Assembly (NCBI RefSeq): GCF_027492855.1
Contig: NZ_JAPUDY010000026.1
Location: forward strand, 42,319-106,318
Length of the DNA stretch: 64,000 nucleotides
DNA from: Acidovorax sp.
Lineage (GTDB): Bacteria > Pseudomonadota > Gammaproteobacteria > Burkholderiales > Burkholderiaceae_C
Reading direction: 5' to 3'
In this document: positions 1 through 7,961 of the stretch, one piece after another
How positions within the stretch are numbered: the first letter of the stretch is position 1
Layout of the letters: every line of letters starts with the position of its first letter
Translations under genes and position numbers: made by a program
The notes under the pieces: generated by a model
Databases searched by the model: none
The model's input: the letters and a program-made list of their open reading frames with translations, nothing else
What the model was told of the DNA's origin: nothing

Positions 1-1
1 T

Positions 2-439
2 CGGTCTGTGCCTGAAATCATCCTGGGCATTCTGTTCGTCGCGGCCGTGGGCTTTGGGGCATTGCCTGGTGTGCTGGCGTTGGCCCTGCATTCCACGGGC
101 ATGGTGGCCAAGTTCTACGCCGAAGCCATAGAGCACGTGGACCCGAAACCTCTGGAGGCCGCTAAGGCCGCGGGCGCAAGCCGGTTTCAGGTCATCACCC
201 ATGCTGTGTTACCGCAGGTTTTGCCCCAGTTGGCGGACATCACCATCTACCGATGGGAATATCACTTTCGCGCATCGGCAGTGATGGGCATCGTGGGTGC
301 GGGCGGCATTGGCTTTGAACTCATGGCGGCTCTGCGCCTGATCAAGTACGACGAAGTCTCCGCCATTTTGCTGTCCATCCTCATATGCGTGCTCGTGGTC
401 GACGGCATTGGGTCGGCGCTTCGCAAACATCTGAAATAG
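2..439 (+). CDS. ptxC: Phosphite/phosphonate ABC transporter permease, C-terminal part (PtxC/PhnE family)
   Basis: This is the C-terminal 145 residues of an inner-membrane ABC permease; the start lies left of the window. The EAA loop that docks on the ATPase is visible (EAAKAAGASRFQ, followed by a G-rich membrane segment with GAGGIGFEL), and two hydrophobic helices follow. It resembles PhnE/PtxC, which import phosphonate or phosphite. The assignment to phosphite rests on ptxD starting 17 bp downstream on the same strand, the order of known ptxABCD operons. The family is clear. The substrate is inferred from context. Confidence 0.85.
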   Translation, partial: RSVPEIILGILFVAAVGFGALPGVLALALHSTGMVAKFYAEAIEHVDPKPLEAAKAAGASRFQVITHAVLPQVLPQLADITIYRWEYHFRASAVMGIVGAGGIGFELMAALRLIKYDEVSAILLSILICVLVVDGIGSALRKHLK

Positions 440-456
440 AAAGAGAGAGGAAGGTA

Positions 457-1428
457 ATGATGCCGAAAATTGTGGTGACGCAGCCCATCCATGAAGCAGT
501 TCTGGCGCGTCTTCGATCCGCCGGTGATGTAGTGATGAATCAAGGGCCTGAGCCCTGGAGCGAGGAAGAGCTTTACCTCCACCTGAAGGACGCCGACGCC
601 ATGATGGCGTTCATGCCTGACCGGGTAGATCAGCGAACCCTGTTGCACGCTCCCAGGCTCAAGACCATCGCTTGCGCCCTGAAGGGGTATGACAACTTTG
701 ACCTCAAGGCATGTGCGCAAGCCGGTGTCAGCGTGAGCTTCGTTCCTGACCTGCTCACAGAACCCACGGCAGAACTCGCCATTGGGCTGGCCATCGCCGC
801 CGCGCGCCATGTGCTGGCAGGTGACGTCAGTGTTCGCAAGAGCTACGCAGGATGGCGTCCCCAGCTGTACGGAATGGGGTTGCACGGCTCGATAGTGGCG
901 GTCGTCGGACTTGGCGCCGTTGGGCGGGCCATTGTGGACCGTCTCTGTGGCTTCGGGTGCGCTCAACTGCTGGGCGTGGACCCGCATGGTGATGACGAAC
1001 GCCTGACCATGGTGAGCCTGGGTGAGGCCCTGTCGCAATCCGACTATGTCATTCTGGCCGTTCCGCTGCTGGACGTAACGCGTCACCTCGTCAATGACAC
1101 CATGCTTGAAGGTGTTCGGCGGGGGCAGATCCTGGTCAACATTGGGCGAGGCTCGGTTGTGGACGAGGCTGCCGTGGCACGGGCGCTCAAGGACGAGCGC
1201 CTGGGTGCCTACGCCGCCGATGTGTACGAGATGGAAGACTGGCTGCTGGCAGACCGTCCACGCCAGATTCATCCGGAACTCTTGCAACACCCCTCCACGG
1301 TTTTCACACCCCACATTGGTTCGGCGGTGAAGAAGGTTCGCCGAGCCATCGAGTTGCAGGCTGCTGAAAATTTGCTCGTTGCGTTAAATGGTAATGAGCC
1401 GCTTGCACACTACGAGGCATCGCACTGA
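457..1428 (+). CDS. ptxD: Phosphite dehydrogenase (NAD-dependent)
   Basis: A 323-aa D-2-hydroxyacid dehydrogenase family protein that would oxidise phosphite to phosphate with NAD+. It closely follows my memory of Pseudomonas stutzeri PtxD, notably MAFMPDRVD (51-58), ALKGYDNFD (74-82), the AADVYEMEDW stretch and FTPHIGSAV (283-291). The catalytic set is present: Lys76, Arg231, Glu260 and His286. The Rossmann motif is GLGAVG (151-156), and Asp175 at the end of beta-2 predicts NAD rather than NADP. The ATG at 457 follows a purine-rich Shine-Dalgarno (agagaggaagg); the reading frame is open further upstream inside ptxC. No ptxE-like LysR gene follows on this strand. Confidence 0.93.
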   Translation: MMPKIVVTQPIHEAVLARLRSAGDVVMNQGPEPWSEEELYLHLKDADAMMAFMPDRVDQRTLLHAPRLKTIACALKGYDNFDLKACAQAGVSVSFVPDLLTEPTAELAIGLAIAAARHVLAGDVSVRKSYAGWRPQLYGMGLHGSIVAVVGLGAVGRAIVDRLCGFGCAQLLGVDPHGDDERLTMVSLGEALSQSDYVILAVPLLDVTRHLVNDTMLEGVRRGQILVNIGRGSVVDEAAVARALKDERLGAYAADVYEMEDWLLADRPRQIHPELLQHPSTVFTPHIGSAVKKVRRAIELQAAENLLVALNGNEPLAHYEASH

Positions 1429-1960
1429 GCGGCTCATGTGGCAGCTTCGCACTGCTCGGTGCAGCCATGAGGTCACCACACCAGAGAATGCTTTTGGACG
1501 TTCTATGGTTCTGGCCGATCTAATTCTTTGAGAAGACCTTGGCTACGTGTTTCGGACCCGCGGGCCAACTGCGGATGCTCTTCGCAATGGTTCCGATAAG
1601 CCGTGCCGCCAAGTATCCGGGGTGGGATTCCCCCGGTTTCTCGGACGGTTTTCTGGGATCGTTGCCTACATCAACACCGACCGCAGCGGGTCGGGAGAAC
1701 CAATTCATCCTTGGTGTGATCAGTTGCTCCTGCTACCTTGCCCGGCTCGCATCAATAGAGTGACCGGTCTGAGCAACAAAGCGGTCGCTTGAGACCCTGC
1801 TCGGCCAATGACCAGTTGCGCAACACGCGAACTTTCAGGCGTTAGGTTCGAGTGTCGGAGATCAGCCTCTACCTGACTTTCACCCTCCATCCTAATAGCA
1901 TTGCCCTGCGATGGACGGTGACACAGACCCGTCCCTTCACCAGGACCTCTGCTTGCGGGA
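1429..1960. other. 532-bp stretch without a recognisable gene
   Basis: Between ptxD and the end of the SRAP gene I see only short open frames on both strands, with no family resemblance and no good ribosome-binding sites. The base composition is more even than in the neighbouring genes. It may be decayed DNA at the edge of the ptx module. I found no convincing terminator, tRNA or insertion-sequence end. Confidence 0.5.
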
Positions 1961-2626
1961 TCAAGCAGTGACTGGACCGGTAGCAAAGAGCTCGACAGAT
2001 GCCAGTCTGAGGAGCGTATCGGCATCGCCTACTGTGCCCGCCAGCCACAAGTCGTAGTCCTCCGGCGCCAGCGGAATCACGCTGCGCTTGTCCTGCTTGT
2101 CTGCGGGCAGCTTGGGATCAGGCTTGTGCATCCTGCTCATCAGCGGATGCGTATCCGCGTTGATCGTGAGCATCGTGTAGCTCTCATGCACTTCGCCGGT
2201 GGCCTTGTCGGTCCAGGTGTTCCACAGCCCCGCCAGGCCCCATGGCCTGCCGTCATTGCGGCGGAACCTCCACCACACGTTCTTTCCCGTCTCCCAGTTG
2301 GGTTCGTCAAAGTCCGCTGCTGGAATGATGCAGCGCTGACCCCGTGCCCAGGGGTGCTTGTAGCTGGCCTTGTCCTGCACTTCTTCACTGCGCGCATTGT
2401 TCGTGGGGTACTTGAGCTTGGGCTCCTTGGCAAACCAGGGAATCAGGCCCCACTGGCCCACCACCAGTTCGCGGCTGTACCCCGCATCGTCCTTCGCTCT
2501 TCGCAGGAATGGACCCTGTCCCCGTGGGTAGAGAACCGGGTCCCACCAGCGGATGGGGTTGCGGTTGCCGATGTGCCACTCCCGCTCCATGTCGAGCAAG
2601 TGTGGGGGCGTGTACCTGTTGCACAT
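1961..2626 (-). CDS. SRAP domain protein (YedK/HMCES family), abasic-site DNA-protein crosslinker
   Basis: A 221-aa SRAP (SOS response-associated peptidase) protein. Family members use Cys2 to bind covalently to abasic sites in single-stranded DNA. The ATG at 2626 is chosen because it gives MCNRY, putting the catalytic Cys at position 2, with AGGAG 5-9 bases upstream; the open frame extends further up but would bury the Cys. Asn77/Arg79 (NNARSE) and Glu108 match conserved positions. The usual H-x-R-M-P motif reads M-S-R-M-H (163-167), so the usual catalytic His position is Met, though His160 and His167 are near. The gene is divergent from the SOS-boxed gene at 2772. Confidence 0.9.
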   Translation of the reverse strand: MCNRYTPPHLLDMEREWHIGNRNPIRWWDPVLYPRGQGPFLRRAKDDAGYSRELVVGQWGLIPWFAKEPKLKYPTNNARSEEVQDKASYKHPWARGQRCIIPAADFDEPNWETGKNVWWRFRRNDGRPWGLAGLWNTWTDKATGEVHESYTMLTINADTHPLMSRMHKPDPKLPADKQDKRSVIPLAPEDYDLWLAGTVGDADTLLRLASVELFATGPVTA

Positions 2627-2720
2627 ACGTGCTCCTGTTTGCTGAGCGGCCATCGTAGGCCTGTCGTGGGGTCTGTCCAAGTAGGACAACTTGGCTCTTG
2701 GATTTGAGCGCTCTTACCTC

Positions 2721-2749
2721 TTGCGTCTGGCATGTACTGTATATATAAA
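2721..2749 (+). promoter_or_regulatory. Sigma-70 promoter overlapping the LexA box
   Basis: TTGCGT (2721-2726) and TATAAA (2744-2749) are separated by 17 bp. The -10 hexamer lies inside the LexA box, so repressor binding would block RNA polymerase. Transcription would begin about 2756, just ahead of the Shine-Dalgarno of the gene at 2772. Confidence 0.7.
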
Positions 2750-2754
2750 CAGTA
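2735..2754. promoter_or_regulatory. LexA operator (SOS box)
   Basis: The 20-mer tactgtatatataaacagta matches the E. coli-type LexA consensus, with CTGT (2737-2740), eight A/T bases and ACAG (2749-2752). It lies in the divergent intergenic region, 17 bp before the ATG at 2772 and 108 bp from the SRAP start, so LexA could control either or both genes. SRAP proteins are named for SOS association, which supports the reading. Confidence 0.9.
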
Positions 2755-2771
2755 TTTTAAGGAGCAAGCCC

Positions 2772-3086
2772 ATGGACCTCATCGACACCGTCTACAGCGT
2801 TTCGCTGCATGACTACCCCTCTGATCTCCGCCCTGCCGACAGGGTGCGCATCGAGACGCGATATGCGGCCGAACTAGAACGCGCCTTTGGCAGCCCCGAC
2901 AACGTTGCCGCTGCTCTGGACACCATGGAATCTCTGCAGTCGTCGCCGCCCGATATCCTGTCGCCGGGCGACCTGCAGCTGGTCCAACACTGGGCCAAGG
3001 CCAGCGCTGCCGCCCGCCAGGCAGCGCTGCGGGATGTTGGTGATGCGGAAGGCTGCTACTTCGATGTGGAGCGGGTGCCGTTCTGA
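2772..3086 (+). CDS. Small SOS-regulated protein of unknown function
   Basis: A 104-aa, acidic, probably soluble and helical protein with no recognised domain, signal peptide or membrane segment. The start follows aaggagc with normal spacing. A promoter and a perfect LexA box lie immediately upstream, so DNA-damage induction is strongly predicted. It diverges from the SRAP repair gene and precedes a nuclease gene on the same strand. The function is unknown; a role in the damage response is an inference from regulation alone. Confidence 0.75.
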   Translation: MDLIDTVYSVSLHDYPSDLRPADRVRIETRYAAELERAFGSPDNVAAALDTMESLQSSPPDILSPGDLQLVQHWAKASAAARQAALRDVGDAEGCYFDVERVPF

Positions 3087-3170
3087 GGCACCAGTCGTGG
3101 CACTGTCAGGTTGGGCGACCATGGTTCGCTGTCCACCACTGACCTGTTTACGTTGTCAAACAAGGGCTGT

Positions 3171-4025
3171 GTGCGTCTGACCTATGCTCGCGCAGCCCTT
3201 TTCTTCCCAATTCGCATCCTCTTGAACTCCCAACATTTTTATCGGCATCCTGCGCGCGGTATCGCTGTGTTTGTTCTGGCGCTCGCAAGCGTCTGTGCGG
3301 CCAACTCTGCATTTGGTCGGTCTCCACAATTCGACAGCGCTGCACTGCTCACGCCGGAGCCCACCAGCTTTGCGCAGTGCCCCCAGTTCTTCCCGAACGG
3401 TACCCCTCCAGCAGTTCCGCCGCAGCCGCGGTTGCGCGAGCTTTGCTACGAGGCTTTTGCTGTCCTGCACAGCGGCAGCACGAAGACGCCGGTTTTCGTC
3501 GTCCAGAGGCTCACCCGCCAAAGCATGGAAGACGCCGATGAAAAGCGGGCCAAGCGCTTCTTTGCCGATGCACGCCTGCCCAGTGCTGAACGTGCAGAAC
3601 TGGAGGACTACAAGAACTCAGGCTACAGCCGCGGGCACATGGCACCTGCAGGGGATATGCCCACGCCCACGGCCATGGCCCAGAGCTTCAGCCTGGCAAA
3701 CATGGTTCCGCAGAACGCCCAGCACAACGGCGGAGCGTGGAACAAGATCGAGCAGGACACGCGCCAGTACGTGAAGCGGGCCAAGGGTGATGTGTTCGTG
3801 TTCACTGGTCCCGTGTTTACCGAAAGCAGCCCGCGCATTGGGGACAACAGTGTGCGCGTGCCGACGCACCTTTACAAGCTGGTGTACGACGCCACGACAC
3901 AGCGGGCCTGGGCGCATTGGCAGGCGAACCGTGAGGGTGAGGTAGCTGGGCCACCGATCAGCTATCAGGAGCTGGTCAAACGCACGGGGATTGAGTTCTT
4001 AAACAAAGGTGGTCAGCAGCGCTAA
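3171..4025 (+). CDS. Secreted DNA/RNA non-specific endonuclease (NucA/EndoG family)
   Basis: A beta-beta-alpha-metal nuclease predicted to cut DNA and RNA without sequence specificity. The core motif is YSRGHMAPAGD, where the family usually has DRGH, so the first position is Ser. Downstream, SLANMVPQ and N-x-x-x-W-x-x-x-E (NGGAWNKIEQ) match the metal-binding region. A hydrophobic segment (GIAVFVLALASVCAANSAFG) looks like a signal peptide, so the enzyme probably leaves the cytoplasm. The start is uncertain: GTG 3171 has AAGGG upstream, TTG 3222 gives the most compact signal peptide, and TTG 3111 is also in frame. It follows the SOS-regulated gene on the same strand and could share its transcript. 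Confidence 0.85.
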   Translation: MRLTYARAALFFPIRILLNSQHFYRHPARGIAVFVLALASVCAANSAFGRSPQFDSAALLTPEPTSFAQCPQFFPNGTPPAVPPQPRLRELCYEAFAVLHSGSTKTPVFVVQRLTRQSMEDADEKRAKRFFADARLPSAERAELEDYKNSGYSRGHMAPAGDMPTPTAMAQSFSLANMVPQNAQHNGGAWNKIEQDTRQYVKRAKGDVFVFTGPVFTESSPRIGDNSVRVPTHLYKLVYDATTQRAWAHWQANREGEVAGPPISYQELVKRTGIEFLNKGGQQR

Positions 4026-4176
4026 GCCCAGGCACGACTATGTCGTTTAACGCAGCCAGAAGCTCTCGTGCCACAGATGACAGGCTGCGTCCACACATGT
4101 ACACATGTCTTGAATCCGTGAGAGATAGTCATATCCTCGAGGGTCGCAATTCTTCGATTTCGGCCCATGAAGGGAC

Positions 4177-4836
4177 ATGCTGCGCTCCATGAAAACCCCC
4201 GCTGCTTTCACTCCTGCTGATTTCGAGAGGTCCGTCCACAGCGTGTGCCCGGGTTCCACACCGAACTTTGATCGACGTGAGTGTTCAGACAGGTTAGTTG
4301 GCCGCATTTCACAGCTAACTGATCTGAGGGACTGGAGTTCGGTGGCACAGGCGCTGCCGGAAAGGTGCAGCGAAGTCCAATGCATCCTGCTCGTCTTGGA
4401 GTCACCCCACATCGATGAATACGGGTCCAGGCAGCCGTACACGCCCTGGCCCGCAAATGGGGTGACGGGGCGCCACATCCGCAAGCGTGTCAGATTGCTC
4501 ATCCCGGAAGGTTGGAATCACGCTGACCCCCTGCTCCATCTGATCAACGCTGTCCCCTACCAGTGCTCGTTAGGAAAGTCGACGCGTTGCTACAGAAGCG
4601 AGGTGTTTCGTGAGGCATGGGACCATGGAGCGAAGGTGTATTTTCAGGAGCGACTACTACAGGCATACCGACCCGGCGACCTTATCGTGAACGCGTGCAC
4701 TGTAGGAAAACCGGGCCGATCCTTAAGAGCCGACGTCGAGACTGCGATCAACGAGGTACTGCCATATTCGCTCCGCGCACGACGTGAGCACCCGTTCCGC
4801 TGGATGAGTGATGAAGCAGTGCATCGCAGTTGGTAA
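4177..4836 (+). CDS. Unrecognised 219-aa protein upstream of the restriction operon
   Basis: A hypothetical protein I do not recognise. It has no signal peptide or membrane helix. The segment ILLVLESPHIDEYG (about 70-83), followed by a P-x-N-G-x-T-G-R motif, HLINAVPYQ and later GDLIVNACT, looks like an alternating beta/alpha Rossmann-type core, reminiscent of small nucleotide- or nucleic-acid-binding folds; this is an impression, not a match. The start could also be ATG 4189. Its place directly before hsdM suggests a restriction-associated accessory, but 226 bp separate the two. Less GC-biased than its neighbours. Confidence 0.6.
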   Translation: MLRSMKTPAAFTPADFERSVHSVCPGSTPNFDRRECSDRLVGRISQLTDLRDWSSVAQALPERCSEVQCILLVLESPHIDEYGSRQPYTPWPANGVTGRHIRKRVRLLIPEGWNHADPLLHLINAVPYQCSLGKSTRCYRSEVFREAWDHGAKVYFQERLLQAYRPGDLIVNACTVGKPGRSLRADVETAINEVLPYSLRARREHPFRWMSDEAVHRSW

Positions 4837-5062
4837 GGCCGCGACCGCATAGATACCGGCCCATGACGCGAACGGCTGATTGACTGGCGCAAGTCGTAGC
4901 CGCGGATCGCGGTCCGCATTGTCCAAAAGCCCGCGCGTTTATGGTCAACATGCAATTGGCTGCAGGTCGGCGCTGCGATACATTCAAATACACCGCGTCG
5001 ATGCCTCAGCTGCCCTGAGTGCTACGCCACTTGCAGCACGGCTGCATACCACTGACCAATAC

Positions 5063-6613
5063 ATGCTCGACGACATCAAAAAAACCCTCTGGGCCACCGC
5101 CGACAAGCTGCGCGCCAACATGGACGCCGCCGAATACAAGCACTTGGTGCTCGGCCTCATCTTCGTCAAATACATCTCCGACACCTTCGCCGCCCGCCGC
5201 GCCGAGCTGACCGCCCGCCTCACCAACCCCGACGACGAGTACTACTACGGCGATGCCGACCCGGCCGACATCGACGCCGAGCTGGAAGACCGCGACTATT
5301 ACAAGGAGGTCAACGTCTTCTGGGTGCCTGCTGATGCCCGGTGGGAGGCCCTGCGAGCCGCAGCCAAGCAGCCCGACATTGGCAAACGCATCGACGACGC
5401 CCTCACGCTGATCGAGGCCGAGAACCCCAAGCTCAAAGGCATCCTCGACAAACGCTTTGCCCGTGCGCAGTTGCCTGACGGCAAGCTGGGCGAGCTGGTC
5501 GATTTGGTGTCCACCATTGGCTTTGGCGACGACCCCGCCGTGGCCCGCGACGTGCTGGGCCAGGTGTACGAGTACTTTCTGGGCATGTTCGCCAGTGCCG
5601 AGGGCAAGCGGGGTGGGCAGTTCTACACGCCCGCCAGCATCGTCAAAACCCTGGTCGCCATCCTCAGCCCGCACGAAGGCAAGGTGTACGACCCCTGCTG
5701 TGGCTCGGGCGGCATGTTTGTGCAGTCTGAGAAGTTCATTGAAGCCCACGGCGGCAAGCTGGGCGATGTGAGCATTTACGGCCAAGAGGCCAACCCCACC
5801 ACCTGGCGCCTGGCCGCCATGAACCTGGCCATTCGCGGCATTGACTACAACCTGGGCCGCGAGCCTGCCGACACCTTCACCCGCAACCAGCACCCCGACC
5901 TGCGGGCGGACTACATCCTGGCCAACCCGCCCTTCAACATCTCTGACTGGTGGCACGGCAGCCTGGAAGGCGACCCGCGCTGGGAGTTTGGCGACCCACC
6001 CCACGGAAACGCCAACTACGCCTGGTTGCAGCACATGCTGCACCACTTGAAGCCCACCGGGCGCGCAGGCATTGTGCTGGCCAATGGCTCCATGAGTTCC
6101 AGCCAGAACAACGAAGGCGTGATCCGCGCCGCCATGGTCGATGCCGACGTGGTCGAAGTCATGGTGGCCCTGCCTGGCCAGTTGTTCTTCAACACCCAAA
6201 TCCCCGCCTGCCTGTGGTTTTTGGCCAAGCAGAAAACGCGCAAGGGCGAAGTGCTGTTCATCGACGCCCGCAAACAGGGCCGCATGATCAGCCGCGTGCA
6301 AGCCGAGTTGACCGACGAGACGATTGCCCGCATCGAAGCCGTGGTGGCCGCCTGGCGCGGCGAGCCGGGCGCGGGCAGCTATGAAGACGTGAAAGGCTTT
6401 TGCCGCAGCGTGCCCCTGGCCGAAATCGCCCAGCATGGCCATGTGCTAACCCCCGGCCGCTATGTGGGTGCGGAAGAAGTGGAAGACGACGACGAAGCCT
6501 TCGCAGACAAGATGCAAAAGCTCACCGAAAAGCTGGGCGAGCAGATGGCCAAGGGTGCGGAGCTGGATGCGGTGATTCGGGCGAAGCTGGGGGGGCTGGG
6601 GTATGAGTTCTGA
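5063..6613 (+). CDS. hsdM: Type I restriction-modification system, DNA methyltransferase subunit M
   Basis: A 516-aa adenine-N6 methyltransferase. With HsdS it forms the modification core, and with HsdR the full restriction complex. The N-terminal HsdM domain ([15 protein letters not shown]) is followed by SAM-binding motif [10 protein letters not shown], from residue 210, and catalytic motif IV, NPPFN, near residue 288. The ATG at 5063 starts exactly at the conserved N-terminus, although the frame is open to about 4880. It overlaps hsdS by 11 bp and is first of five same-strand genes. Confidence 0.95.
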   Translation: MLDDIKKTLWATADKLRANMDAAEYKHLVLGLIFVKYISDTFAARRAELTARLTNPDDEYYYGDADPADIDAELEDRDYYKEVNVFWVPADARWEALRAAAKQPDIGKRIDDALTLIEAENPKLKGILDKRFARAQLPDGKLGELVDLVSTIGFGDDPAVARDVLGQVYEYFLGMFASAEGKRGGQFYTPASIVKTLVAILSPHEGKVYDPCCGSGGMFVQSEKFIEAHGGKLGDVSIYGQEANPTTWRLAAMNLAIRGIDYNLGREPADTFTRNQHPDLRADYILANPPFNISDWWHGSLEGDPRWEFGDPPHGNANYAWLQHMLHHLKPTGRAGIVLANGSMSSSQNNEGVIRAAMVDADVVEVMVALPGQLFFNTQIPACLWFLAKQKTRKGEVLFIDARKQGRMISRVQAELTDETIARIEAVVAAWRGEPGAGSYEDVKGFCRSVPLAEIAQHGHVLTPGRYVGAEEVEDDDEAFADKMQKLTEKLGEQMAKGAELDAVIRAKLGGLGYEF

Positions 6614-7835
6614 GTGGGAAATCAGTGAGCTTGGAAAAGAGGCAATTAATGCCTCAAGAGCTTTCTCGTTCAAACAACATCCCAAGGTTGTTTTTGTCAA
6701 CACGGGAGATGTGCTGAGTGGAAAATTCCTTCACAGAACTCTCTCAGACAGCGAAGGGTTGCCCGGACAGGCGAAAAAGGCGTTGAAGAAGAGCGACATC
6801 CTTCTGACGGAAATCCGCCCAGGCAATGGAAGATACGCCTACGTTGACTTTGACACCTCAAACTACGTCGTATCGACGAAGTTCATGGTCATTGAAAGCT
6901 TGGGGCGTGTTCGTTCAAGATTTCTTTACCATGTATTGACCAATCAGGCTGCTCTGGACGAACTCCAGCGAATAGCCGAATCTAGGTCCGGGACGTTTCC
7001 TCAAATAACTTTCGATTCAATCGCCCACTTTCCTGTTCCTGTTCCGCCTGATTCAGAACAAGACAAACTCGTGGAGTTCTTCGATAGCCTCGACGACCGC
7101 ATCACCCTCCTGCGCGAAACCAACGCCACCCTCGAAGCCATCGCCCAGGCACTGTTCAAGTCCTGGTTTGTCGATTTCGACCCCGTGCGCGCCAAGATGG
7201 AAGGCCGCACGCCCGAAGGCATGGATGAGGCCACCGCAGCGCTGTTTCCCGATGGGTTTGAAGCGTCGGAGTTGGGGGTGGTGCCGAGAGGGTGGCAACC
7301 CGTTCGTTTGGACTCTTTTTTGGAGCTTGCATACGGTAAAGCCCTCAAAGCAGAAAACCGTAAGCCTGGTCCAGTGCCTGTCTATGGATCTGGCGGAGTC
7401 ACGGGATGGCACGACACACCGCTGATTGATAGTCGTTCGATCATCGTTGGGCGTAAGGGCACAGTTGGAAGTCTGTATTGGGAAAGCCGTCCGTTTTATC
7501 CAATTGATACGGTCTTTTATGTGAAAGCCAAGCGTCCGCTGACATATTGCCATCAGCTCTTAAAGACTTTGGGCTTGCATGACATGAATACCGATGCGGC
7601 GGTGCCTGGGCTGAACAGAGAAAACGTGTATCGCTTGCTCGTTTCTGATGCTCCAGCGGAGGTGCTTGCAGCGTTCGATGCATATGCCAGTGCATTGCGC
7701 GACACCATCAACCATAACGAAGCGCAAGCCCAAACCCTCTCCACCCTCCGCGACACACTGCTCCCCCGCCTGATCTCCGGCCAGTTGCGCCTGGCTGAAG
7801 CCCAGGCACCCACCGCCGATGCGATGGCTAACTGA
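6603..7835 (+). CDS. hsdS: Type I restriction-modification system, specificity subunit S
   Basis: A 410-aa DNA sequence-recognition subunit that sets the target of the HsdMSR complex. It shows the expected plan: target-recognition domain 1 (about 1-150), a central conserved helix ([19 protein letters not shown], then [16 protein letters not shown]), target-recognition domain 2 (about 235-350), and a C-terminal conserved helix ending [16 protein letters not shown]. Recognition domain 1 is markedly less GC-rich than the conserved regions, typical of specificity domains swapped between strains. It starts inside the hsdM end. Confidence 0.95.
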   Translation: MSSEWEISELGKEAINASRAFSFKQHPKVVFVNTGDVLSGKFLHRTLSDSEGLPGQAKKALKKSDILLTEIRPGNGRYAYVDFDTSNYVVSTKFMVIESLGRVRSRFLYHVLTNQAALDELQRIAESRSGTFPQITFDSIAHFPVPVPPDSEQDKLVEFFDSLDDRITLLRETNATLEAIAQALFKSWFVDFDPVRAKMEGRTPEGMDEATAALFPDGFEASELGVVPRGWQPVRLDSFLELAYGKALKAENRKPGPVPVYGSGGVTGWHDTPLIDSRSIIVGRKGTVGSLYWESRPFYPIDTVFYVKAKRPLTYCHQLLKTLGLHDMNTDAAVPGLNRENVYRLLVSDAPAEVLAAFDAYASALRDTINHNEAQAQTLSTLRDTLLPRLISGQLRLAEAQAPTADAMAN

Positions 7836-7858
7836 TTCTATCCAACCCATGCTCATCT

Positions 7859-7912
7859 CTATTTTGATAGCTAATAACGCTTTGCCAGTAAGCGCCACAG
7901 CCACTTTTTGCT
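7859..7912. repeat. Palindromic intergenic repeat, copy 1
   Basis: A divergent copy of the window's repeat family, of the form ttgatagct, then acgctt, spacer, aagcgc, then agcc and a T-rich end. It lies between hsdS and mcrB inside the restriction operon. The imperfect hairpin could affect transcript stability or expression of the downstream genes. Confidence 0.65.
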
Positions 7913-7961
7913 TGAAACTCGTGCATGCACTGTTGGCTCAATATCCAGGGGACATAGGCTT

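Noticed and set aside
1800-1980. A possible group II intron remnant on the minus strand
   Set aside because: A short ggtgaaagtcaggt-like stretch suggested it, but I cannot identify domain V or a reverse transcriptase remnant, so I do not claim it.
5006-6442. A 478-codon open frame on the minus strand
   Set aside because: Antisense to hsdM; no domain signature.
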